From NCBI GenBank assembly GCA_003024985.2, contig PXIH01S0012882.1: a DNA stretch of 10,664 bases, one strand, 5' to 3'. How positions within the stretch are numbered: the stretch's first letter is position 1; every line of letters starts with the position of its first letter. This DNA is from Euperipatoides rowelli (taxonomy: Eukaryota > Onychophora > Udeonychophora > Euonychophora > Peripatopsidae). Under the pieces are notes generated by a model, which had not been told where the DNA came from, made no database searches, and saw only the letters and a program-made list of their open reading frames with translations. Both the position numbers and the translations under genes were made by a program. Positions 1 to 6,676 of this stretch are shown here, one piece after another.

Positions 1-414
1 GTGGTGGTGGTCGTCGTCGTGGTGGTCATCGTCGTTGTGGTCATCGTCGTCGTCGTGGTGGTGGTCGTCGTCGTGGTGGTCGTCGTAGTCCTCGTGGTGG
101 TGGTCGTCGTCATCGTCGTGGTGGTCGTCGTCGTGGTGGTCGTCGTCGTGGTGGTCGTTGTCGTTATGGTCATCGTCGTCGTGGTCGTCGTCGTCGTGGT
201 GGTCATCGTGGTCGTCGTGGTGGTCATCGTGGTCGTCGTGGTCATGGTCGTCGTGGTCGTGGTCGTCGTCGTCGTGGTCATCATCGTCGTCCTCATCCTC
301 ATACTTATTCTTATTCTTATTATTATTCTTATTCTTATTCTTCTTATTCTTCTTCTTATTCTTGTTGTTGTTATTGATATTGTTATTGTATTTATTATTA
401 TATTTATTATTTGT
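1..414. repeat. Compound trinucleotide microsatellite, GTG/GTC grading into CTT/ATT
   Basis: From the first base the sequence is a run of GTC and GTG triplets with scattered ATC, to about 294. It then continues as CTC/ATC, CTT/ATT and GTT/TTA triplets to about 414. Read in frame 1, the first 125 codons all have T in the second position, so the conceptual translation is only Val, Ile, Leu and Met until the GAT at 376-378. The opposite strand would read as Asp/His-rich. No frame slip occurs over 375 bp even though triplet identity and GC content change sharply. The left boundary lies outside the window. I read this as a microsatellite, not a coding exon: there is no flanking coding sequence and the in-frame bias follows from the repeat. 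A low-complexity Asp/His-rich exon on the minus strand cannot be excluded. Confidence 0.93.
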
Positions 415-503
415 TTACTATAAATAATGTGATCATTTCATATATAATGTCTCAATGAATGATCGAGAAAGTTCTGGTACTGAAAATAAATAAATCCAAA
501 GGA

Positions 504-767
504 GTTGATTTTCATAACTATCCTTCTCCGCCTTTTATTATTTTGAGAAAAACGAAAAAAAGCCGTTGAGAAATTTCTTCCTTAATAATTTAGAAGTTCA
601 ATTTTTTTTAAAAAAAATACAAATACAAAAAAAAAATTCAACAATTTTTGGGAAAAATTTGGCTCATGAAAAATTTTTAGTTTAATTTTTATTTACATTT
701 AAAGTTTGGAGAAGGCTAGTTTTGGAAATAACTTTTGATATGGATCATTTTTTAAGAAAAAATTGTA

Positions 768-800
<33 letters not shown>

Positions 801-1062
801 GTATTTAACATTTTTAATGCTTATTAAAATAAAATAACTATGGGGTGAACAATTAAATGGAGAAGAATCATTTTGATTGAAAATCTGTTGCAGAGAAGGC
901 TAGTTTTGGAAATAACCATTACTTTACCATCAAATTTAAGTTGTAAAACATCAATTATTTTGAGTATTTTTTATTCATATTCTATAAAGATGGTCTCAAT
1001 GAATCATGCACAATAGCTAACTCAGTTTCTGAAAAAAGTGGAGAAGGCTACTTTTGGAAATC
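504..1062. repeat. Four dispersed copies of a GGAGAAGGCTAGTTTTGG word, one inverted
   Basis: GAAGGCTAGTTTTGGAAA occurs near-identically at 708-732 and 892-917, and with one change (CTACTTTTGG) at 1040-1062. An inverted, more diverged copy lies at 504-529. The direct copies are about 184 and 148 bp apart. Flanking words such as TGAAAA just upstream are partly shared between the last two copies. The arrangement could be a decayed higher-order repeat or the ends of a transposable element, with 504-529 and one of the direct copies as an inverted pair. I do not recognise the family. Confidence 0.6.
774..793 (+). repeat. (TTTA)n microsatellite
   Basis: Five consecutive TTTA units, followed by a short T run, between two copies of the 25-bp word. 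Confidence 0.85.
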
Positions 1063-1135
1063 GCCTCTGCTCAGACAATATAGATTATCCTAACAATTTA
1101 TGTCAAAAGCTTAAAATGTATTATTTTATTAGGAA

Positions 1136-1248
1136 GTGTCTCCTGCCACAGTGTGTCTCCTGCCACAGTGTGTCTCCTGNGTGTCTCCTGCCACAGTGTG
1201 TCTCCTGCCACAGTGTGTCTCCTGTCACAGTGTGTCTCCTGCCACAGT
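1136..1248 (+). repeat. 17-bp minisatellite, unit GTGTCTCCTGCCACAGT
   Basis: Units begin at 1136, 1153, 1170, 1181, 1198, 1215 and 1232. Six are full length and almost identical; the only visible substitution is GTCACAG in the 1215 unit. The third unit breaks off after ten bases at an ambiguous N (1180), and the next unit starts directly at 1181. The N therefore sits exactly where the array loses register and probably marks a place where the assembly collapsed or joined repeat copies. The true copy number may be larger. The array is much more GC-rich than its surroundings and has no convincing coding role, although one frame stays open across it. Confidence 0.95.
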
Positions 1249-1703
1249 AATAATAGTTGCATATGCATAATTTACACCCAAACATTCGCCGTAAGAAGTT
1301 GACTTGATGGTCGCCTAATATCTGCCACAGTAAAACTCTGTTTCGTACATTTTATGTGCTATAATAATTAATTTCCAAGATAAAACTAACGGATTTGAAA
1401 GTTCTTAATTAGAATTTATATCCTATTGATATATTTTAGGCCTGTACTAACTTATTTTCATACTTAAAGAAAAAAAATAGAGTCTATTTTGGTAAAATAA
1501 ACCTATGAATGCTTGGAAGAGGAGCATGAAAATCCATTCAATTATATTTGTTATTAATATTTGCACAGGGGTATATCATGTTATTAATATTTGGACATAA
1601 ATATTTTTTTCATGATATAGTAAAGTGGCAGGAGAAAAAAAATGTACCTTTTTCTAGATCCACTGCAGTGACAGAAGACGTGGCCTTATTANTTTTTTCT
1701 ATT
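1249..1703. other. Non-coding stretch with stray minisatellite half-units
   Basis: No gene is seen. A half-unit of the upstream minisatellite (TCTGCCACAGTAA) recurs in direct orientation at 1321-1333. An inverted half-unit (GTGGCAGGAGA) lies at 1625-1635. An ambiguous base is present at 1692 next to a T run. Confidence 0.5.
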
Positions 1704-2009
1704 GCGACACCCTGACGATGTTGTGACGTCCTGACGAAATGAAAAAAAAATTGTGACACCCAGTAGAGTTGAGAATATTCTTTTTTATTCTTAAAGTTCT
1801 TAATATATTTACTCATTTGATTTCAAGGTAACTCTATGCCCTGAAAATAGTCATTTGCAGCTCTTTATATTGTAGGTATGTTTACTTTGTTATTTAAAAA
1901 TATTAAAACTTTGATTTTAGAAAATATTATTATGATGCTTTGGGAAGTGACACTTTTTCAACTGATGTGTGACACACAGTGTGTCACAGACCCATCTTGG
2001 AAAACACTG
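1704..2009. repeat. Cluster of GTGACAC words ending in a possible hAT-type terminus
   Basis: GTGACAC-like words occur at 1704-1710, 1723-1730, 1753-1760, 1947-1953 and 1969-1975, with an inverted copy at 1981-1987. The first three form a degenerate tandem with CCTGACGA-type spacers. The last two form a perfect palindrome with 10-bp arms around one A (1968-1988). Read on the minus strand from 2009, the end begins CAGTGTTTTCCAAG and continues into GTCTGTGACACAC. This resembles the CAGTG-starting ends of many hAT DNA transposons. I could not find a matching left end or an 8-bp target duplication (the right flank is ATCTATAA at 2010-2017), so the hAT assignment is tentative and the element, if real, is damaged. 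Confidence 0.35.
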
Positions 2010-2262
2010 ATCTATAATGATTAGAAACAAAGGATGTGATATTGTAAAGTTTAATCCAAAAGAATTAATTAGTCTGATTGAATTGATTATGGGAGATTTA
2101 TCAAATCTCAAAGGAATGATATACTTATTTGAATTTATAGTGACCCTTCCTGAAACAGTTTGTTGGGTAATTGTCAACTAAAGTAGTGAATTCTTGAAAG
2201 AAATCATTAATTATAAACCCTTTATAATCATGAGCCAACTTCTATTACTGAATGACTTTAAA
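2010..2262. other. AT-rich stretch, nothing recognised
   Basis: No ORF with recognisable similarity and no clear repeat is seen between the possible hAT end and the TTAA element. The minus-strand open frame across this stretch has the composition of random AT-rich DNA. Confidence 0.5.
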
Positions 2263-2466
2263 TTAACCTACGAGCGGTTGCGATGTCGTAAATTTTACGA
2301 CAAATTCAATTTTTTATAAAATGTGTATGTGTATGGTCTTGTGGGTTTATCTCTGCCTTCTATTCCTAAATCTAACTCTCCATTACAATATTGGTAGGTT
2401 TTTACCATGCACATTGCCCATTTTATAGTTATTTTTTAGAATTATATGTAAAACGATGTCCAGACA

Positions 2467-2519
2467 TAAATTTTACGACACGCGACTGCTGATGTAATAA
2501 TATTGACTTTCAGGTAGCG
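2467..2519 (+). repeat. Internal duplicate of the element's right end
   Basis: The segment starts TAAATTTTACGACACGCGAC and runs on to CAGGTAGCG. It aligns base by base with the true right end at 3232-3284, which has GACACGCGACCGC followed by ATGTTAAAATTTTG and CAGACCGCTCG. The copy lacks the final AAGGTTAA. It lies about 250 bp from the left end, in the same orientation as the real right end. It therefore looks like a decayed earlier right terminus or a duplication within the element. Confidence 0.6.
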
Positions 2520-2680
2520 TAATACAAATATTATAAAACATTTAGGAATAAACTTATATATTTTTAAAATCANAATTTANTGCAGATTTCAGAAATCAAA
2601 ACAAAAAATTCTATCTCCAATAGACAGAGAAATTATAATGGAAAATGTAAGATAAATTGGCTTTTTTTTTTTTTATAGCT

Positions 2681-3167
2681 GACATTTAGAAACAAATTTG
2701 GCGTAACTCATAAAAAAATATGTTTGTTGGATTTTTTTTATTTATATAATAAAATTCCTGATAAAAAATAGAACAAAACATACTATTTAAGTTTTTTCTA
2801 TCTGTTATAGATTTTGAAATATTTAACAAGCTATTATCTGGACATACTGTAAATACAAGTGTAGCATAATGAATGTCCGACATTTAGTAAAATAATCATA
2901 AAAATAAAATCTGTTTGTTGGAATTTTTTTTCTTTATATATTGAAATTCTTGACAATAAATAGAACAAAAAATACTATTTAAGTTTTTTTCTATCTGTTA
3001 TAGATTTTGAAATATATAACAATGTATTATTTAAACATAGCCTACAGTAAATACAAGCTTATAATGAATGCAACTTTTAGAAATACAATATAATCACACA
3101 AAAAAATCTGTTTGTTAGAATTTTCTTTTCTTTATATAATAAAATTCCTGACAATAAATAGAGCATA
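2681..3167 (+). repeat. Tandem repeat, about 195-bp monomer, 2.5 copies
   Basis: Monomers start at 2681, 2879 and about 3071. Each begins with a (G)ACATTTAG-like word, then has CTGTTTGTTGGA about 35-40 bp in, at 2721, 2912 and 3109. Next come a T run with TTTATATAATAAAATTCCTG and AATAGAACA-AAATACTATTTAAG, then TCTATCTGTTATAGATTTTG and GTAAATACAAG. Monomers 1 and 2 are full length (198 and about 192 bp). Monomer 3 stops near 3167 after AATAGAGCATAAA. The repeat lies wholly inside the TTAA element, so it was probably carried or expanded within it. Confidence 0.88.
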
Positions 3168-3168
3168 A

Positions 3169-3195
3169 ATGTGTAATAATTTCATTATTACACAT
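3169..3195. repeat. Perfect 12-bp hairpin near the right end of the element
   Basis: ATGTGTAATAAT and its exact complement ATTATTACACAT are separated by TTC. The hairpin sits between the end of the 195-bp repeat and the right subterminal inverted repeat. Confidence 0.75.
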
Positions 3196-3304
3196 ATTTA
3201 GAAATTTTTATACATAAGATTCTATGAGTCGTAAAACTTATGACACGCGACCGCACATGTTAAAATTTTGTATCAGACCGCTCGAAGGTTAAGAAGTAAA
3301 GCAC

Positions 3305-3327
3305 TATTATTATTATTATTATTATTT
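3305..3327 (+). repeat. (TTA)n microsatellite
   Basis: About seven to eight TAT/TTA triplets lie between the TTAA element and the LINE remnant. In the orientation of the LINE (minus strand) the tract lies directly after the coding remnant as an (AAT)n run. Confidence 0.9.
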
Positions 3328-3780
3328 TGGATTCCCATAAATAACTTTACCACCCTTTTCTGAAAAGACTCAATAACTTTAGATTTGCTTTAAAGTCAAA
3401 GAATGGGACCAGATAGGGGCACGATGCTCTAACAAAGCAATTTTCAAAAAAAAAAAAAAAAAAATATTGGCATTTAATTTTTTCAGTTTGTAAATAATGA
3501 ATAATCTTTGGTTGGCTTTTTCCAACATAGATTCAACTTTGGTATCACAAGAAAGATTATCATGAAACAATAATCCCAAAATTTTTACTTTGTCTACGTT
3601 CATTATAGAAACATTGTTAATTTTGGTCTCAGGAATAACTCTATTTCTATGAAGGTTATGAAAACAAGTGCATAACATTTAGATAGGTTTAGAGATAAAT
3701 TAATTTGATTTACTTGTTTAGAAAAATGATCAAAATAAGTCATAGGTTTATCTATTGATATTGATATTTAATGACCAAAT
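3327..3780 (-). mobile_element. LINE reverse-transcriptase remnant (C-terminal palm/thumb part), frameshifted
   Basis: Three minus-strand frames join into one conserved order. About 3650-3750 gives FDHFSKQ, then LSLNLSKC, the usual LxLNxxKC region after the catalytic box. 3379-3678 gives VDKVKILGLLFHDNLS, the VKxLGxxxDxxLS region, then a KANQRLFIIYKLKKLNA helix, then ALLEHRAPIWSHSLT. 3327-3378, shifted one base, gives SKVIESFQKRVVKLF. This order is characteristic of non-LTR retrotransposon reverse transcriptases. Just upstream on the minus strand, at 3768-3779, the triplets read FGH-stop followed by ISISI, where a YADD box would be expected. That reading is uncertain. At least two frameshifts and a stop make it a pseudogene. 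A 19-base A run (3446-3464) has expanded in place, giving a Phe run. Endonuclease, N-terminal RT and RNase H parts are absent. The family within LINEs is not resolved. Confidence 0.85.
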
Positions 3781-3839
3781 CACATTAAATCACATTTATC
3801 TATGCGATTTTCAACTTTGTTAATTTAGTTTTATTTTGC

Positions 3840-4212
3840 CAAATTTTGTTACTTCATTTATAAAGGTGTGGAAATCTAAGTTTTATACAATGCTAGAGAG
3901 GAATGATGACATCATCTATGACATCATCTTAAACACAAATCAAAGCAGACATCTGGTGTTTGCTTTGATTTCTATTTAAGATGATGTAATAGATGACATC
4001 ATCTTAAACACAAATCAAAGCAGACATCTGGTGTTTGCTTTGATTTCTATTTAAGATGATGTAATAGATATCATCTTAAACATAAATCAAAGCAGGCATA
4101 TGGTATTTGCTTTGATTTCTATTTAAGATGATGTAATAGATGACATGTTCATTTTTCTCTAATATTTATAAACTTAGATTTTAACACTTTTTTAAATAAC
4201 TAAGAAAATTTG
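3840..4212. mobile_element. Fold-back (MITE-like) element with long imperfect inverted repeats
   Basis: The left flank from CAAATTTTGTTAC (3840) through AAATCTAAGTTTTATA to TAGAGAGGAATGATGACAT matches the complement of the right flank. Read on the minus strand, that flank runs from CAAATTTTCTTAG (4212) through AAATCTAAGTTTATAA to TTAGAGAAAAATGAACATGTCAT. The arms are about 70-80 bp with several mismatches and small indels. They enclose an array of three hairpins (3921-4134). There is no ORF. The structure suits a non-autonomous fold-back DNA element. I did not find a convincing target-site duplication, and the outer limits are approximate because similarity fades gradually. Confidence 0.72.
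3921..4134. repeat. Tandem array of three long hairpins, 72-75-bp period
   Basis: Each unit is an arm ACATCATCTTAAACACAAAT plus CAAAGCA, a 13-base loop, and the near-complement TGCTTTGATTTCTATTTAAG plus ATGATGT. The arms of 27 bases match at 25. Unit 1 arms are 3921-3947 and 3961-3987. Unit 2 arms are 3996-4022 and 4036-4062. Unit 3 arms are 4070-4094 and 4108-4134. Units 1 and 2 are identical. Unit 3 lacks three bases at its start and has several changes in its left arm and loop, so duplication of the first two is the more recent event. A further partial GATGACATCATC lies just left, at 3904-3915. Confidence 0.93.
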
Positions 4213-4745
4213 ATGAATTAAACATATGGATCCCATGGCTTGTGAGACCTACTTGGGGGGGGGGGTGAATGACCACCTTAGGATTTTTTTTTCTTATTTT
4301 ACAAAAGAATAATCAAAATATTAATAAATAAACTTGCTCATGATTTGAACATGTGTTGTGATTTGCGCTGCCTACACCGCATAAAATTGAAAATCACTGT
4401 GATAACATATTTCCAAGATTGTCGCAACGACTATCACATTAATTTTAATAAGAAAATGTCTACTTTTAATTTTTGTATTTTTTTTTCTCAATTTTATTTA
4501 TCCATTTTTTAATATGTTTGACTTATCTTAACAATTATGTAGAATTTCAATACTTTTTATTTTTGCTTGTCATTCAATAAAAAATTGTTTGAACCTGCAT
4601 TTTTTTAATATCTCTGCAGTCCAGCAGCTTCCAAATTTTTTGTGAATTGAAAAGTTAAAAAAAAAATTAATTGTGATGCATTTTACACTTTTAAAAAGTG
4701 TAATATTTACAGAGATCGTGCTATTATTGGTGGTTAGGTTGTTGT
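4213..4745. other. AT-rich non-coding stretch with a G11 tract
   Basis: No gene is recognised. A run of eleven G lies at 4255-4265 (CTTG11TGAA). The minus-strand open frame over 4570-4887 is rich in Phe and Ile and reads across an AT-rich region and a repeat; nothing in it suggests a protein. Confidence 0.5.
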
Positions 4746-5495
4746 GAGGCCCTAGGCAAGTGGAAACTTCTGAGGACCCTTTTATGTCAAGGTAGTAGTA
4801 GTATATAAGCACCGATTTTAAAAATAATATCAAAACGGATAAGAAAAAATGGCAGAAAGAAAAAATGGCAGCAGTGAAAAAACGCAACGAGCATTTCTGA
4901 AATATTAGCGAAAATTAAAAAACATCTGGTTGTCATCTACCAGCAAGTTCTGACATCTATTTTATTGTCATTTGCCACACATATATTTTATTCAAAATGA
5001 GACAGAAGAACCATTGCATGTAAATGAATCTTATCACCTTTAGTCTGCACACTATGGATGGCTTCTCATTCCAAATCCTTACAAATGAAAAGAAACAAAA
5101 GATGTTAAAAATGATTCTCTTAACACATATGACCCTGAGATTTGGGTCCCCTGGTTTTTGTTACATTCTATAGCCTAGTCAATCCCAATGTCACAATATT
5201 ATTCCTTTCTGTATATATGTAAAAGAGACAGTGTAACATTGGGCATTTTAATTGGATATTATAATTGCTTGTAATTATTGAGTTCAATCTGTAGATGATT
5301 ATTTACTTTATGTTAAAAATGGCCATTGTATAATAATATTATACTTTGTGATTCATTTTTTTCAATAACAATGCTCATTTATTTTAGTCTCTAGATAAGT
5401 CTTGTGTGTATGGGGCTGCTTAAGGGTCCTAAAAGAATGTAGCCCCTAAAATCATGAGGTCCTAGACAAAAGCCTTAATGGCTTTTGCCTAAACT
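4746..5495. repeat. Pair of GAGGCCCTAGGCAA-like repeats with a local hairpin
   Basis: GAGGCCCTAGGCAAG at 4746-4760 recurs in direct orientation as GAGGTCCTAGACAAA at 5456-5470 (12 of 15). The second copy continues into a hairpin with TAGACAAAAGCC (5463-5474), loop TTAAT, and GGCTTTTGCCTA (5480-5491), 11 of 12 paired. A GGGGCT/AGCCCC pair brackets 5412-5446, and an AAGGGTCCT word at 5422-5430 is the inverse of GGACCCTT at 4774-4781. The two sites may be ends of one decayed DNA transposon or two independent copies of one repeat. No transposase fragment is visible in the intervening 700 bp. Confidence 0.45.
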
Positions 5496-5838
5496 TATCA
5501 CTAAACTTTGAAGATCATACTGAAGTGAACCTTTACACTTAAATTAAGGAACATCTATTTAGTAGTTACAGCGACCATAATTTTAATTTATCGACGTAAA
5601 TCAATGGCAAAAAAATCATTCACGAACGAGAGAAGAAAAAAAACCAAAGCTATCAATTAAATGTTTATTTGTTTACTTGGCTAGTTATATGTTGTGTTGT
5701 TTTGTCATATGTTGTTCTGCACAGGCTCTGTGTGGTCAGGTGTGAGCCATAGTGTGATGGCTATAACCTGGTTGATATACTGTATAGCCCGTAATACCGG
5801 GAATTGGTTACCCTCGCGGGGCGGCAGTATTTCTGACA
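5496..5838. other. Non-coding stretch with a GC-richer patch of unknown origin
   Basis: From about 5713 to 5838 the base composition is close to half G+C, unlike the surroundings. The patch contains GGTTACCCTCGCGGGGCGGC (5806-5825). A short direct repeat, ATATGTTGT, lies at 5687-5695 and again in CATATGTTGTTC just upstream of the patch. It abuts the 3' end of the minus-strand LINE. I do not recognise it: it may be a fragment of another element or old unique DNA into which the LINE inserted. No Pol III A/B box pair or ORF is convincing. Confidence 0.4.
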
Positions 5839-6670
5839 GATACGATACGATACAAATTTGGTGAACTATCTACAGTTATTTACAAATATTCACAATTATA
5901 TTTACAATGGAGAAAATAAAATAATAATGGCAGAATTCACAATTCCGAAATCACAGTATAATGCATTGGCATTTATATTCACAAAATTCAACAAATAGAT
6001 GAAATTCCAAATGTAGCATACAGCTTAACACTAGAGTTAAAGGGTGTTATGATTATAATTCATATCAGAAAAAAAAAAGAATTGCAAGTATATTAATTTG
6101 ACACCAAGATAAATGTGTATCATTTAAATACATAGAATGAAGAAGTTGATTTGGATCCATGGAGAACTTTATAAAAAATTAACAAATCGGAGACATTTCT
6201 TCTCTGCTTGAATTTTCTGAAGTTAAAACAAAGAACATAAAAGTAAATATAATAAAATCATAGCTAGTGTTATTTTTATATCCCAGAAATTTGAAAAATG
6301 ATGGGTATAACATGTAGCAATCCCATTCGAAATTATTGATCATAATTCAAGTTTTAGATTAACAATTGTATAAAATGATAAATAAATTTACAGATAATCN
6401 ATTAACAAAAAAAACAAGGATTTTAAATCATTAATAGCAGCTCGATTAATATGATCATTAAAATTGAATACATAGTTGTATATTATTCCAAGGTCTTTAA
6501 TGAAATCAACTCTGATAACTTGATTTTGCTTCATATAGTAATTATGTAAAATAGGAGATAGAATTCTGAAAAAAAAAAGATTGACATTAATTGAAGTTTA
6601 AGATTAAACCCCATTCATCTCATCATTGAACACCATCGCATAAAAAAGATTAAAGTATCATCAAACATTG
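5839..6670 (-). mobile_element. Second LINE remnant: reverse transcriptase C-terminus and 3' end, 5'-truncated
   Basis: On the minus strand, FDDTLIFF (the catalytic Asp pair at 6657-6662) is followed by a GLILN stretch. Next come VIRVDFIKDLGIIYN and FNFNDHINRAA (about 6430-6530), then KFKQRRNVSDLLIFYKVLHG (about 6155-6215), then MNYNHNT (about 6043-6065) and LLNFVNINANAL near 5960. These blocks, in this order, are typical of Jockey/CR1/I-like LINE proteins: the RVDxIKDLG and FxxHI motifs, the RRxxxDLxxxYKxLxG block and the C-terminal NYN segment. Stops and frameshifts are frequent, and an N occurs at 6400. The 3' end is AT-rich with TGTAAATA words and closes in three GTATC units (5839-5853 on the plus strand as GATACGATACGATAC), probably the 3' tail. 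The 5' end is lost within the catalytic region. Confidence 0.82.
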
Positions 6671-6676
6671 TGCTTA

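Larger units (their letters stand above)
424..1135. other. AT-rich non-coding stretch with dispersed repeat words
   Basis: No supported gene lies here. The stretch has many A and T runs, for example around 602-640, and a TTTA tract at 774-793. It also holds copies of a word of about 25 bp, annotated separately. A second shared word, TCTCAATGAAT, occurs at 450-460 and 994-1004 in similar surroundings. This suggests that parts of the stretch are diverged duplicates about 540 bp apart. Confidence 0.6.
2263..3292. mobile_element. Non-autonomous piggyBac-like element flanked by TTAA
   Basis: Both ends are TTAA (2263-2266 and 3289-3292). Just inside are inverted termini CCTACGAGCGGT (2267-2278) and, on the complementary strand of the right end, CCTTCGAGCGGT (3277-3288), matching 11 of 12. 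A longer subterminal inverted match joins left 2274-2301 to right 3228-3254. Both carry a GCGGT-YGCG-TGTC-TAA-TTTTACGAC core, with three substitutions and one indel. TTAA target duplication and short C-starting inverted termini are the established signature of the piggyBac superfamily. The 1022-bp interior has no transposase-like ORF, so this is a MITE-like or internally deleted copy that would need a transposase supplied in trans. The interior instead contains a second right-end-like segment (2467-2519), a tandem repeat of about 195 bp, and a 12-bp hairpin. Another TTAA-specific family is possible but less likely. Confidence 0.78.

Noticed and set aside
1-423. Open plus-strand frame coding only Val/Ile/Leu, and a Ser/Trp-rich frame at 158-427
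   Set aside because: Both are by-products of the trinucleotide microsatellite; neither has a protein-like composition or flanking coding sequence.
1038-1250. 70-codon plus-strand open frame with a repeated CLLPQCVSCHSVSP segment
   Set aside because: It is the translation of the 17-bp minisatellite and crosses an ambiguous base. The repeat is not in codon-multiple units, and nothing upstream supports a gene.
1610-2177. Two minus-strand open frames (1610-1816 and 1917-2177)
   Set aside because: They read through A/T runs, an N and the GTGACAC repeat cluster, with no recognisable domain.
2686-2883. 65-codon minus-strand open frame
   Set aside because: It lies within one monomer of the 195-bp tandem repeat and is not preserved in the next monomer.
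3921-4134. CRISPR-like array
   Set aside because: The repeats are hairpin units joined with no unique spacers, in clearly eukaryotic sequence.
4570-4887. 105-codon minus-strand open frame with a hydrophobic N-terminus
   Set aside because: The Phe/Leu/Ile richness comes from AT-rich sequence. There is no conserved motif, and part of it overlaps the GAGGCCCTAGGCAA-like repeat.
5700-5838. tRNA-derived SINE head
   Set aside because: No pair of Pol III A and B boxes with proper spacing could be found on either strand.
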